Origin: Actinomycetota bacterium
GTDB taxonomy: Bacteria > Actinomycetota > Thermoleophilia > Solirubrobacterales > Solirubrobacteraceae
NCBI GenBank assembly: GCA_009699865.1
Contig: WLNJ01000015.1
Location: 1-37,621 of the forward strand
Length of the DNA stretch: 37,621 nt
Direction of reading: 5' to 3'
Both the position numbers and the translations under genes were made by a program. Shown one piece after another: positions 25,162-32,578 of the stretch. The notes beneath the pieces were generated by a model that was given only the letters and a program-made list of their open reading frames with translations, searched no databases and was not told where the DNA came from. The stretch's first letter is position 1. Each line of letters opens with the position of its first letter.

Positions 25162-25341
25162 TCAGCTCGTGTAAGGAACGAAGTCGCTCTTGCGCGCACC
25201 GCACACTGGGCAGAACCAAGTGTCCGGAACCGCAGAGAATGGTGTTCCAGCAGGGATTCCCCCATCAGGATCACCCTCAGCAGGGTCATAAATGAACCCG
25301 CATGCCTCGCACATCCAAAGCTCTGTCTCTGTGTCGCTCAT
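25162..25341 (-). CDS. Rubredoxin
   Basis: A complete 59-residue rubredoxin, a small cytoplasmic one-electron carrier with a single iron held by four Cys. The first knuckle is [11 protein letters not shown] (C11, C14) and the second [12 protein letters not shown] (C44, C47), with the conserved [13 protein letters not shown] between them and the aromatic residues Tyr18 and Trp42. The ATG at 25341 has no ribosome site, but TAACCT lies seven bases upstream. It shares a 37-base intergenic region with the divergent NUDIX gene. No rubredoxin reductase, alkane hydroxylase or rubrerythrin is adjacent, so its partner is unknown. Confidence 0.93.
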   Translation of the reverse strand: MSDTETELWMCEACGFIYDPAEGDPDGGIPAGTPFSAVPDTWFCPVCGARKSDFVPYTS

Positions 25342-25348
25342 GCCACAG

Positions 25349-25354
25349 AGGTTA
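25349..25354 (-). promoter_or_regulatory. -10 box, leaderless start of the rubredoxin gene
   Basis: TAACCT on the minus strand, seven bases before ATG 25341. It is separated by only 11 bases from the -10 box of the divergent NUDIX gene. Confidence 0.55.
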
Positions 25355-25365
25355 GGGGGTCAAGG

Positions 25366-25371
25366 TAGTCT
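25366..25371 (+). promoter_or_regulatory. -10 box, leaderless start of the NUDIX gene
   Basis: TAGTCT lies seven bases before GTG 25379. Its -35 position would fall in the rubredoxin leader, so the two divergent promoters overlap. Confidence 0.55.
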
Positions 25372-25378
25372 GCGGGTT

Positions 25379-26014
25379 GTGAGCGAGAGTCAAATACCGG
25401 CCCCGGGTGAGGAACTCAACGACGGGGTGGTAGCAGAGCCTCGCCAAGCCTCAACAGTGATCGTCATGCGTGGCGGTGACACAGGCCTTGAGGTTCTGCT
25501 GGTTAAGCGCAACCCCAACGCGCGCTTCATGGGTGGGGCATGGGTCTTCCCCGGCGGCGCTGTTGACAGGGATGAAGGCACTGGTGAGGATTCACTCCGT
25601 AAAGCTGCGGTTCGGGAGGTACTTGAGGAAGCCGCAGTTGACCTTGGTGACCCGGCCGATCTTGTGCCCTATTCAAGGTGGATCACCCCGCGCGAAGTGA
25701 AGATTCGCTTCGATACTTGGTTCTTCCTTGCTCACCTTCCAGACGGAGCCGAGCCCAAGGTTGACGGAGAAGAGTGCGTTGACCTCCGCTGGGAAACACC
25801 CGCATCGGCCCTGGCTGCCCAGCAGGCGGGCGAATTGCTGCTTGTCTTCCCGACCATCAAACATCTTGAACAGATCAGCGCTTTCCCCAACGCACGGGCA
25901 CTGACTGCCCACGCTGCTTCGCTCACAGTTGAACCCGTCGTGCCACGCATCGAGATGGTCGGCGAAATCGCCCGCGTTCTTCTGCCTGGCGAGCCCGGAT
26001 ACGACACCGTCTGA
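25379..26014 (+). CDS. NUDIX hydrolase
   Basis: A 211-residue NUDIX-family pyrophosphohydrolase. The N-terminal strands read VIVMRGGDTGLEVLLVKR, then NARFMGGAWVFPGGAVD, followed by a NUDIX helix with REVLEEAAV (79-87). The box is imperfect: Ala replaces the Gly after EE, and the upstream Glu appears as Asp. This layout resembles the NUDT19-like branch, some members of which cleave CoA and its esters; that would fit a neighbourhood rich in acyl-CoA enzymes but is inference. GTG 25379 is preferred over an in-frame start at 25292, which lies inside the rubredoxin gene. The next gene starts three bases after the stop. Confidence 0.87.
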   Translation: MSESQIPAPGEELNDGVVAEPRQASTVIVMRGGDTGLEVLLVKRNPNARFMGGAWVFPGGAVDRDEGTGEDSLRKAAVREVLEEAAVDLGDPADLVPYSRWITPREVKIRFDTWFFLAHLPDGAEPKVDGEECVDLRWETPASALAAQQAGELLLVFPTIKHLEQISAFPNARALTAHAASLTVEPVVPRIEMVGEIARVLLPGEPGYDTV

Positions 26015-26017
26015 TCC

Positions 26018-26863
26018 GTGTCTGACTCGGCAACCCCACAGGCCCGTGCCCTGTCAGCTGCTGGGGCTGTCATCGCTGGGGGCATGGGCTCACGGATGGG
26101 TGATGGCCCACCCAAAGCTGAACGGCTGCTTGGCGGGTCATCGCTTGGCTCCCGCGCGGTGGGGACACTGGAGCGTGCCTTGGGTGGCGCTCCCATCCTC
26201 TACTCGATGGGCGTTCGGATGCACAAGCCCCGAGATGTTCCTTCTGCTGCGACCGCCCTCGCCGACAGTGACAATGACATGGGTCCCCTTAGTGGCCTTG
26301 TGTCCTGTCTGGCTTCCGCAAGGGACCGGGTTGACCTGTTGGTGATGATCCCGTGCGATATGCCACTCCTCCACCCCGCCCTATTGCGCGCACTACTTGA
26401 CCGGGCCAGCCTCGATTGCGTGCTGACCATCAACGAGCCTTCAGATGAGCGCGTCAGTCCCTTCCCAAGTGTCTGGCCAACCTCACTGTCTGAGCGTGTC
26501 AGCGAGATGTACTCCGCGGGTGAACGCTCGCCACGAGCAGCGATCGCTGCCCTTAACCACACCGCTCTCAGCCGACATGACCTTCTCTGTGACCCTGAGG
26601 TGGAGCTAGTTGACCCCAACCTGGAGGGCCTTGAGGACATTGATAGTTCCGATGCCCTTGGCGCATTCCGCGACCGGGCGCCCAAAGTTCGTGTGATGAC
26701 CGGTGAGCGGCTGACTGTCCACACCGCGTGGTCACTGGGTGATCTCGCTGAAGCACTTGGGATTACAAAGCCAAAGGACACCGTCTGGGTCATCAACGGC
26801 AGACCGGCCACGTTCCAGCCTGCACTTCCCCTCTTTGAACGCGATTCAATCTCCGTTCTCTAA
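26018..26863 (+). CDS. MobA-like nucleotidyltransferase fused to a MoaD/ThiS-like domain
   Basis: A 281-residue protein. Residues about 15-215 form a MobA-like domain, with the nucleotide-binding loop AVIAGGMGSRMGDGPPKAE and DLLVMIPCDMPLLHP, where the Asp would bind metal. MobA joins GMP to molybdopterin. The last 60 residues resemble a ubiquitin-like beta-grasp domain of the MoaD/ThiS kind: VRVMTGERLTVHTAWSLGD, a helix, then VWVINGRPATF and ending LFERDSISVL. The C-terminal Gly-Gly needed for sulfur transfer is absent. A molybdopterin enzyme lies 3 kb away (29567-31780), so a cofactor role is plausible. The GTG start is three bases after the NUDIX stop. Confidence 0.75.
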   Translation: MSDSATPQARALSAAGAVIAGGMGSRMGDGPPKAERLLGGSSLGSRAVGTLERALGGAPILYSMGVRMHKPRDVPSAATALADSDNDMGPLSGLVSCLASARDRVDLLVMIPCDMPLLHPALLRALLDRASLDCVLTINEPSDERVSPFPSVWPTSLSERVSEMYSAGERSPRAAIAALNHTALSRHDLLCDPEVELVDPNLEGLEDIDSSDALGAFRDRAPKVRVMTGERLTVHTAWSLGDLAEALGITKPKDTVWVINGRPATFQPALPLFERDSISVL

Positions 26864-26873
26864 CTGCTGTCAC

Positions 26874-26879
26874 TAAGGT
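26874..26879 (+). promoter_or_regulatory. -10 box before the SDR gene at 26888
   Basis: TAAGGT lies eight bases before the ATG. AAGG within it might instead act as a weak ribosome site on a read-through transcript from the MobA-like gene. Confidence 0.35.
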
Positions 26880-26887
26880 CCCGCGCC

Positions 26888-27739
26888 ATGAGTGAACGAC
26901 TTGACCTCCGCGGCCGCACAGTCCTAATCACGGGTGCTGCCCGTGGCATTGGGGCAGGCCTTGCCTACGAGGTTGCCCGCCGGGGAGCAAGGCTTTCGCT
27001 CGTGGGCATTGAGCCTGAACTGATGGAGGCAGTAGCTGATGAGATCCGCGCCACCCATGGGGTCGATGTGATCGTTTGCGAGGCCGATGTTCGTGACCGT
27101 GTTGCACTCGCAGCGGCAGTAGACAGGACAGTCGCTGAGCTTGGCGGAATTGACGTGGTGGTTGCCAACGCGGGCGTTGAATCTGCAGGCTCACTTCAGA
27201 ACCTCCCAGCAGAGGAGTTTGACCGTGTTATTGGTGTCAACCTGATCGGCGTTTTCAACACACTCCAGGCCACTATCGGCCATGTCATCGCTCGTAAAGG
27301 GCACTTGCTTCCGATTGCCTCTGCGGCAGCCGTCAGCCATGCTCCCTCGCTGGGTTCGTATGCCGCCTCCAAGGCCGGAGTTGAGGCGCTGGCAAATGTC
27401 CTCCGTCAGGAACTTGCAGGCACTGGGGCCACGGTTGGCTGTGGCTACTTCAGCTTCATAGACACGGACATGGTTAGCAACGCTCTCGACCGACCGTTAG
27501 CGACCGCTTTACGGGCAGAGATGCCCAAGATAATCGCCAAGGTGTATCCGCTTGAACCTGCAATCCAACGGCTTGCCGATGGGATTGAGAAACGCGGTCG
27601 GGTTGTGGCCTATCCGGACTGGGTCCGCGGTATGGCAAGACTCCGAGGCTTCACTCAGCCACTGACTGAGCGCTTTGTTGGCAGCAGGGCAGCGGATGTG
27701 ATTCGTCGGGCTGAGGCCGACGAACGCGCTAGTTCCTAA
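26888..27739 (+). CDS. SDR family oxidoreductase
   Basis: A 283-residue short-chain dehydrogenase/reductase with intact catalytic motifs: TGAARGIG (15-22), ANAG (93-96), a Ser near 145 in PIASAAAVSH, and YAASK (Y158, K162). The C-terminal region has a charged, longer tail (YPDWVRGMARLRGFTQPL), as in SDRs acting on bulky or lipid-like substrates. An Asp near position 42 that would favour NAD is not evident, so cofactor choice is open. It starts 24 bases after the MobA-like gene and ends five bases from the converging ZIP transporter gene. Substrate unknown. Confidence 0.88.
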   Translation: MSERLDLRGRTVLITGAARGIGAGLAYEVARRGARLSLVGIEPELMEAVADEIRATHGVDVIVCEADVRDRVALAAAVDRTVAELGGIDVVVANAGVESAGSLQNLPAEEFDRVIGVNLIGVFNTLQATIGHVIARKGHLLPIASAAAVSHAPSLGSYAASKAGVEALANVLRQELAGTGATVGCGYFSFIDTDMVSNALDRPLATALRAEMPKIIAKVYPLEPAIQRLADGIEKRGRVVAYPDWVRGMARLRGFTQPLTERFVGSRAADVIRRAEADERASS

Positions 27740-27744
27740 GAGCC

Positions 27745-28611
27745 TCAGGCACTGCCGTAGACAACAACAAGGTCGGTGAGAACACCAACCATGAATCCAA
27801 CGGCCAGCATCAATAGGCCAAGCTCACGGTGTCCAAGCCGGCGCATTGCGTGCCAGATCTCGCCGATCACGTAGAGGATCGCTCCGCCAGCAAGGGCATA
27901 GCAGGCAACTTCAAGTCCTTCGAGTTGGATGTTCCAGCCGATGATCGCGCCCAGAAGTGTTGGGCTCCCGGCGATCAGACCGGCAAGGCCAAGCCAGCGC
28001 CACGTTGGGCGCACGTTGCCGAGCGGGCCAACGATTCCAAACCCTTCAGTGGCGTTGTGGAGGGCAAAGCCAACCACGAGGACTGTTGCCAGTGACAGGG
28101 CGCCGCTTCGGGCTGAAACGCCAATGGCAAGGCCCTCGCCAAGGTTATGAATGCCGATCGCTGTGGCAATCATCAGCCCTGTGCGGAGTGTCTTCTTGCG
28201 GGCAAGCTCCGCCTCATCCACGTACGCGCTTGTCTCACTAGGGCTGAGAGTGGCGGCAGCCTCTCCCCCGGCAATAGGCGCAAGCGGTGGCTTCGCCTTA
28301 GACCGCATCCGGGCATCAAGCCAACCAAGTCCGGCGCTGCCAATCAGGAAGCCACCTCCAAGTAGGAAGACGTAGAGAACTGCTTTGCCGAGCTGGCCGT
28401 GGTCATCACGGACGGCCTCGACGGAGGTCTCAACGATTCCGAAGCCTTGTCCCATGACATCGACGAAAAGGAAGGCGAGAACGCCCACGGAGAACATTGC
28501 CAGCGAGAGTCGGACACGGCTGCTGATTCCCTGAACTCGGCCAAGGGGCAGTCCGATAAAGATTGTGAGGCCTGCGATAGCGCCAAGGCCGGCTGTCTGG
28601 AGGAAGGTCAT
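27745..28611 (-). CDS. ZIP family metal transporter
   Basis: A 288-residue inner-membrane protein of the ZIP family, importing Zn2+ or related divalent metals. Two helices carry the metal-site motif HNxxEG: IGIHNLGEGLAIG (155-160) and GFALHNATEGFGI (185-190). About eight membrane segments are visible. The loop between the third and fourth (residues about 100-142) is long and charged but lacks the usual His-rich run. ATG 28611 is preferred, with AGGA about ten bases upstream; TTG 28620 is an alternative three codons earlier. The 167 bases upstream hold only a short GGGA/TCCC hairpin and a TAGTCT box. It is the last gene of a minus-strand redox/metal block. Confidence 0.9.
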   Translation of the reverse strand: MTFLQTAGLGAIAGLTIFIGLPLGRVQGISSRVRLSLAMFSVGVLAFLFVDVMGQGFGIVETSVEAVRDDHGQLGKAVLYVFLLGGGFLIGSAGLGWLDARMRSKAKPPLAPIAGGEAAATLSPSETSAYVDEAELARKKTLRTGLMIATAIGIHNLGEGLAIGVSARSGALSLATVLVVGFALHNATEGFGIVGPLGNVRPTWRWLGLAGLIAGSPTLLGAIIGWNIQLEGLEVACYALAGGAILYVIGEIWHAMRRLGHRELGLLMLAVGFMVGVLTDLVVVYGSA

Positions 28612-28778
28612 CGAGGTCAAGTCCTGTTCAAATGGGGCGGTTCGTCGACGCCCTCGAGCGCCGGTTTTCCCAGACTACCACTTGAATCAAGCCGAAGTCC
28701 TAGTGGATGGGTAGGAGATAGAAGTGTCATCAATGGGGTCTACGGGAGTTCCCGCTTCCTAGATCAAAAACCAGACGC

Positions 28779-29534
28779 TTAGACAGGCAGCCCGAAAGTG
28801 TCATGCAACCAGTTGGGAACGTCGGGCAGCCACCCCTGAATCCACTGGCTGAAAACGAACAGCTGACCGGTGAGAATTGTCACGCCCAAGATGATCAGGA
28901 AGAGACCCCCGCTGACGACAATCACACCGTAATGGCGCTTGACGACTGCAAAAGCACTCGACATCTTCCCGAAGGCAAGTGCAGTCAGCAGGAACGGAAC
29001 TCCAAGACCAAGTGAGTAGAAAGCGAGCAAGAGCCCGCCTCGCGCAGTGGAGTCAGACTGGGCTGCCAACGTGAGGATCGCGCCAAGTGTTGGGCCAATG
29101 CAGGGAGTCCAGGCGATCGCGAACGCAAAGCCCACAATCACTGGCCCTCCCTTGCCGGCCCGCTCGGCCAGTCCACCCGGGTGCCACTCCCTTGCCAACT
29201 GTGGAATGAACGGGCTAAGGGCGAACAGCAAGCCCATGGCAATCACGAGAATGCCCGAGACAATCTGCAGCGTCCGCTGGTTGCTGGTCAGCCAGCCACT
29301 GGCAGCAGTAGCCCCAAGGCCCAAGAGGATGTAGACGCTTGAGAAGGACCCGATGAAGATCAGGCTGGGCACGACAACGCGGCGGGTACTTGCCTCATCT
29401 AGGTCAGCGGGTGTGACACCTGCGACGACACTGAGGTAGCCGGGCACCACGGGAAGAACGCATGGTGAGAAGAAGCTAAACAGCCCCGCGAAGAACGCGA
29501 TCGGCAGGCCGACGGCTGTCGTGGTTGCAATCAC
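28779..29534 (-). CDS. ccdA: CcdA-type cytochrome c biogenesis/thiol transport protein
   Basis: A 251-residue, six-helix membrane protein of the DsbD/CcdA family that carries reducing equivalents from cytoplasmic thioredoxin to the outer face of the membrane. The two redox Cys are in FFSPCVLPVVPGYLS (C25) and AWTPCIGPTLGAIL (C145), each in the typical S/TPC-x-P setting. Helical hairpins repeat around them. The start is GTG 29534, with no ribosome site but TAACCT six bases upstream. No ResA-like thioredoxin or cytochrome c synthesis gene is adjacent. It follows the molybdopterin oxidoreductase gene by 32 bases, so it may help mature an exported redox partner. Confidence 0.92.
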   Translation of the reverse strand: MIATTTAVGLPIAFFAGLFSFFSPCVLPVVPGYLSVVAGVTPADLDEASTRRVVVPSLIFIGSFSSVYILLGLGATAASGWLTSNQRTLQIVSGILVIAMGLLFALSPFIPQLAREWHPGGLAERAGKGGPVIVGFAFAIAWTPCIGPTLGAILTLAAQSDSTARGGLLLAFYSLGLGVPFLLTALAFGKMSSAFAVVKRHYGVIVVSGGLFLIILGVTILTGQLFVFSQWIQGWLPDVPNWLHDTFGLPV

Positions 29535-29540
29535 AGACCG

Positions 29541-29546
29541 AGGTTA
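29541..29546 (-). promoter_or_regulatory. -10 box, leaderless start of ccdA
   Basis: TAACCT on the minus strand, six bases before GTG 29534. The same hexamer precedes the rubredoxin gene. There is no clear -35. Confidence 0.5.
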
Positions 29547-29566
29547 CCCCGCGAGGGGCCTGCGGC

Positions 29567-31780
29567 TCAGTCCCGCTGGGGTGCTGCGGTGACCGACTCA
29601 GAGACCGACGCGGCTGCTGGCGACCCGGCTGAGACCAGTTCAACACTCACGGCAATTCCGTTCAGGAAGGCCATTCCCGCAAGCGGCTCAATGTCTTCTG
29701 CGCCCGATGGGGCCAACACATTGACATTCACACCACCAAGGCCGTTGGCGGTCTGCCAGCCACCCTTGTGGCCCCATCCGTGGGCTAGGGCAACTGTTCC
29801 CTCAACAAGGTCCTCGGTCAGGGTCACAGGGACTTCAACCTCGCCACTCTTGGATGCAAGCTTGACCCGGGCGCCTTCCCCAACGCCAAACCGTGCTGCG
29901 TCAAGCGGGTTCATGTGGAGCGGCTGGCTGCGTCCGCCGCGGGTGAGGATCTCCGAGTTGTGCATCCACGAGTTGTGGGACCTCAGCTCCCGCAGGCCAA
30001 TCAGCTGCAATGGCCGTTCATCACTGGCCTCAAACGCTGCGGTCTTGATGCGCTCAAGTTCGCCGGCGATCTCAGGTGGCCCAAGGTGAACTTTGCCGTC
30101 CTTGTGGCGCAGCTTGGTCCCAAGCTCACCCGTGGCCACATGCTCAGCCAGGACAATCCCATGTGGTTGCGCGGCGATCTTCTTCAGGTTAAGCCCCTTG
30201 CGACGCAGGCCGAACAGGTCGCCATCGCCACTGGTGCGGACCAGAATGTCAGCCAGTCGCTGTGGGCTGATCTTGATTCCCAGCTTCCCAAGCCAGCGGA
30301 TTGGGGGAACGCTTGAGGGTGTAACACCGAGTGCTTTGGCGAGGTCTTCGATGATCTCCCACTCTTCGCGTGCCTCACCGGCTGGCTCAACAACCTTGTG
30401 GGTGTAGTTGACAAATGGTTTGGAGTGGAATCCAAGGAACGCGATGGGCAGGTCGTCTCGCTCTAGGAAGGTTGTTGCCGGGAGGACAAAGTCCGCGTGC
30501 TTGTTGGTCTCGTTGACATAGAAGTCCAGCGAGACCATCAGGTCGAGCTTGTCAAGTGCGCGCTCAAGTGAGTTGCCATCTGGAACCGAGAGCACTGGGT
30601 TGCCCGCACTGACAAACATTGCGCGGATTTGCCGTTTGCCCGGTGTCTCCATCTCCTGCGCGAGGAGCGTGGCGGGCAGGTTGCCCAGAACATCGGGGAA
30701 GTTGCCAATTCGTGATCTGGTCGAACCGTAGGTGGCAAGGCCAAAGCGGTCAGCGACCTCGTCAAGCGCGACTGGTGGTCGGCCAAAGACTGCGCCGCCG
30801 GGGCTGTCGAGGTTGCCCGTGACGATGTTGAGTGCGTCGAGCAGGAACGAAACCAAGGTTCCTCTGCGCCCAAGGCATGACCCAGTCCGGCCATAGACAG
30901 CAGCGGATTCGGCAGTGGCAAGCTCGCGTGCCATCTGGCGCAATGTGTCTGGGGTAATACCCGTGCGTTCCTCCGTGGCCTCAGGTGGGTATCCGGCCGC
31001 AGCATCACGGAGTAGCTCTACTCCTTGTGATTGGGCTTGGATCGCGGCGGTGTCCTCAAGCCCCTCGGAGAAGATCACGTTGAGCATCGAGAGCAGCATC
31101 CACGCGTCACCGTCTGGGTTGATGGCAACGTGTTCGAATGCCTTGGCGGTCTCGCTGCGGCGGGGGTCTACGACAACAACCTTGCCGCCCCGCTTGGTGA
31201 TGTCCATCAGCTGGTCGCGGATGCGGTGGGCTGTGAGCACGCTGCCGTGGCTGACGAGAGGGTTGGCGCCAACGATCAGCAGGTGCTTGGTCCGCCGCAA
31301 GTCTGGAATTGGCACCACCAGTGGTGAGCCGTAGAGCAAGGCGCTGGCGGCAAAGCGGTTGTTGACGTCCTGGGAGCCAGCGGAGTAGTAGTGCGGCGAG
31401 CCGATTGCATCGAGGAAGCCCTTGACCCAAATGGTGTGCGAGTAGGAGAAAGCCCCGGGGTTGCCCATGTACCAGCCGATTGACTCGGGGCCTGTTGTGT
31501 CGCGCACTGCGCGCAGGCGGGTGCTGATCTCGTCGAGTGCTTCCTTCCATGTCACGCGTTCAAACTCGCCGTCGGCGTTCTTGCGGAGCGGGTGAAGAAC
31601 GCGGTCAGTGTCGTTCTGCAGGTCGGTCATCGCAATGCCCTTGGGGCACGCGTAGCCAAGTGAGAGCGGATGGTCCTTATCGGGCCGGAGCTTGGTTACC
31701 TGCCCGTCCTCAACCGTCGCGACCAACCCACAGAGGGACTCGCAGATACGGCAGAAAGTGACCTTCTCCTCTACCACCAT
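29567..31780 (-). CDS. Molybdopterin oxidoreductase (formate dehydrogenase/BisC-like)
   Basis: A 737-residue DMSO-reductase-superfamily enzyme. An N-terminal [4Fe-4S] site is complete: FCRICESLCG (C10, C13, C17) and YACPKG (C45), with Lys47 in the electron-path position. Other family blocks are GANPLVSHG, VVVDPRRSETAK, SAGNPVLSVPD, FVLPATTFLERDDLP and the C-terminal molybdopterin-binding GVGEGARVKLASKSGEVEVP. At the usual Mo-ligand site the sequence reads SQDVNNRFAASAL, which appears to place Ala144 where NapA has Cys. There is no Tat signal, so it is cytoplasmic. ATG 31780 is 11 bases after the metallo-hydrolase stop; an in-frame GTG at 31804 would overlap that gene. No partner subunits are adjacent. 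Confidence 0.9.
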   Translation of the reverse strand: MVVEEKVTFCRICESLCGLVATVEDGQVTKLRPDKDHPLSLGYACPKGIAMTDLQNDTDRVLHPLRKNADGEFERVTWKEALDEISTRLRAVRDTTGPESIGWYMGNPGAFSYSHTIWVKGFLDAIGSPHYYSAGSQDVNNRFAASALLYGSPLVVPIPDLRRTKHLLIVGANPLVSHGSVLTAHRIRDQLMDITKRGGKVVVVDPRRSETAKAFEHVAINPDGDAWMLLSMLNVIFSEGLEDTAAIQAQSQGVELLRDAAAGYPPEATEERTGITPDTLRQMARELATAESAAVYGRTGSCLGRRGTLVSFLLDALNIVTGNLDSPGGAVFGRPPVALDEVADRFGLATYGSTRSRIGNFPDVLGNLPATLLAQEMETPGKRQIRAMFVSAGNPVLSVPDGNSLERALDKLDLMVSLDFYVNETNKHADFVLPATTFLERDDLPIAFLGFHSKPFVNYTHKVVEPAGEAREEWEIIEDLAKALGVTPSSVPPIRWLGKLGIKISPQRLADILVRTSGDGDLFGLRRKGLNLKKIAAQPHGIVLAEHVATGELGTKLRHKDGKVHLGPPEIAGELERIKTAAFEASDERPLQLIGLRELRSHNSWMHNSEILTRGGRSQPLHMNPLDAARFGVGEGARVKLASKSGEVEVPVTLTEDLVEGTVALAHGWGHKGGWQTANGLGGVNVNVLAPSGAEDIEPLAGMAFLNGIAVSVELVSAGSPAAASVSESVTAAPQRD

Positions 31781-31791
31781 TGATTGCGAGG

Positions 31792-32565
31792 CTACACCAC
31801 CCACTCTGGAATGTCAGGTCTTTCGACATCCGCAGGGAGGCGCTCTTCCTCTTCGAGTTTGTCCAAGTGGGCTGCGAGCGTGACGGTCGCGGCTGGCAAA
31901 AGCATTTCGGGTACGTCGTCCCAGACTGTTTCCAGCATTGCGTCAATTGATGTGTGGCCTGAGGCGATCGCTTCGATCAGTCGTCGTTCCCGGTCGAGTC
32001 TGTGGTCAATCTGTTCCTGCAGTCGCTCTGCGGGCGGGTGGACTAGTGGCCCGTGTCCAGGTGCGAGGACGCGTGGGTCTCGGTCGATTAGCCCGTGGAG
32101 GCCTGCTAGGTAGCCGGCCATTGAGCCTGTGCCTGGGGCTACGAAGACGCTGCTGTCAGCAAAGATCGCGTCGCCTGTAAAGACAATGTCCCCGAAGGCA
32201 AAGGCAAGGTGGTCGGCTGAATGGCCTGGGAGTGAGATGACCTCCAGCTCGCCTGCGGAATCTCCCGCGCCTGCGCCTGAGAGCCCGGAGATAATCGGCA
32301 CGAAGCCCGCGTGTTCAAGCAGCAGTGGGACAGCGTCAGAGTGATCCCCGTGTCCGTGGGTTAGTGCGATGCCTGCCAGTGAGCCGCGTTCACTTACGGC
32401 CTGCGCTACGGCTGCAACATGGTTTGGAAGTTCCGGTCCTGGGTCAACTACCCAAACGTCGCCTGTTCCAACGATCCAAGTGTTGGTGCCATCCAGTGTC
32501 AGCCAGCCGGGATTGTCGGCTTGAACGCCAATCACATCGGCGGTTCCGTGGATGTCCAACCTCAC
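31792..32565 (-). CDS. MBL-fold metallo-hydrolase, LACTB2-like
   Basis: A 257-residue metallo-beta-lactamase-fold hydrolase. The metal motif is LTHGHGDHSDAVP (H70, H72, D74, H75); a further His is in SLPGHSADHLAF, the bridging Asp in DIVFTGDAIF, and the last His in LAPGHGPLVHPP. A C-terminal helical extension (EQIDHRLDRERRLIEAI and onwards) is typical of the LACTB2/glyoxalase-II-like group. GTG 32565 is chosen because the longer version to 32652 would run into the upstream gene; AGTAGG is nine bases before it. It sits 13 bases after the sugar-dehydrogenase-like gene and 11 before the molybdoenzyme, so the three are probably co-transcribed. Substrate unknown. Confidence 0.87.
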   Translation of the reverse strand: MRLDIHGTADVIGVQADNPGWLTLDGTNTWIVGTGDVWVVDPGPELPNHVAAVAQAVSERGSLAGIALTHGHGDHSDAVPLLLEHAGFVPIISGLSGAGAGDSAGELEVISLPGHSADHLAFAFGDIVFTGDAIFADSSVFVAPGTGSMAGYLAGLHGLIDRDPRVLAPGHGPLVHPPAERLQEQIDHRLDRERRLIEAIASGHTSIDAMLETVWDDVPEMLLPAATVTLAAHLDKLEEEERLPADVERPDIPEWVV

Positions 32566-32578
32566 GGACTTCAGCCTA

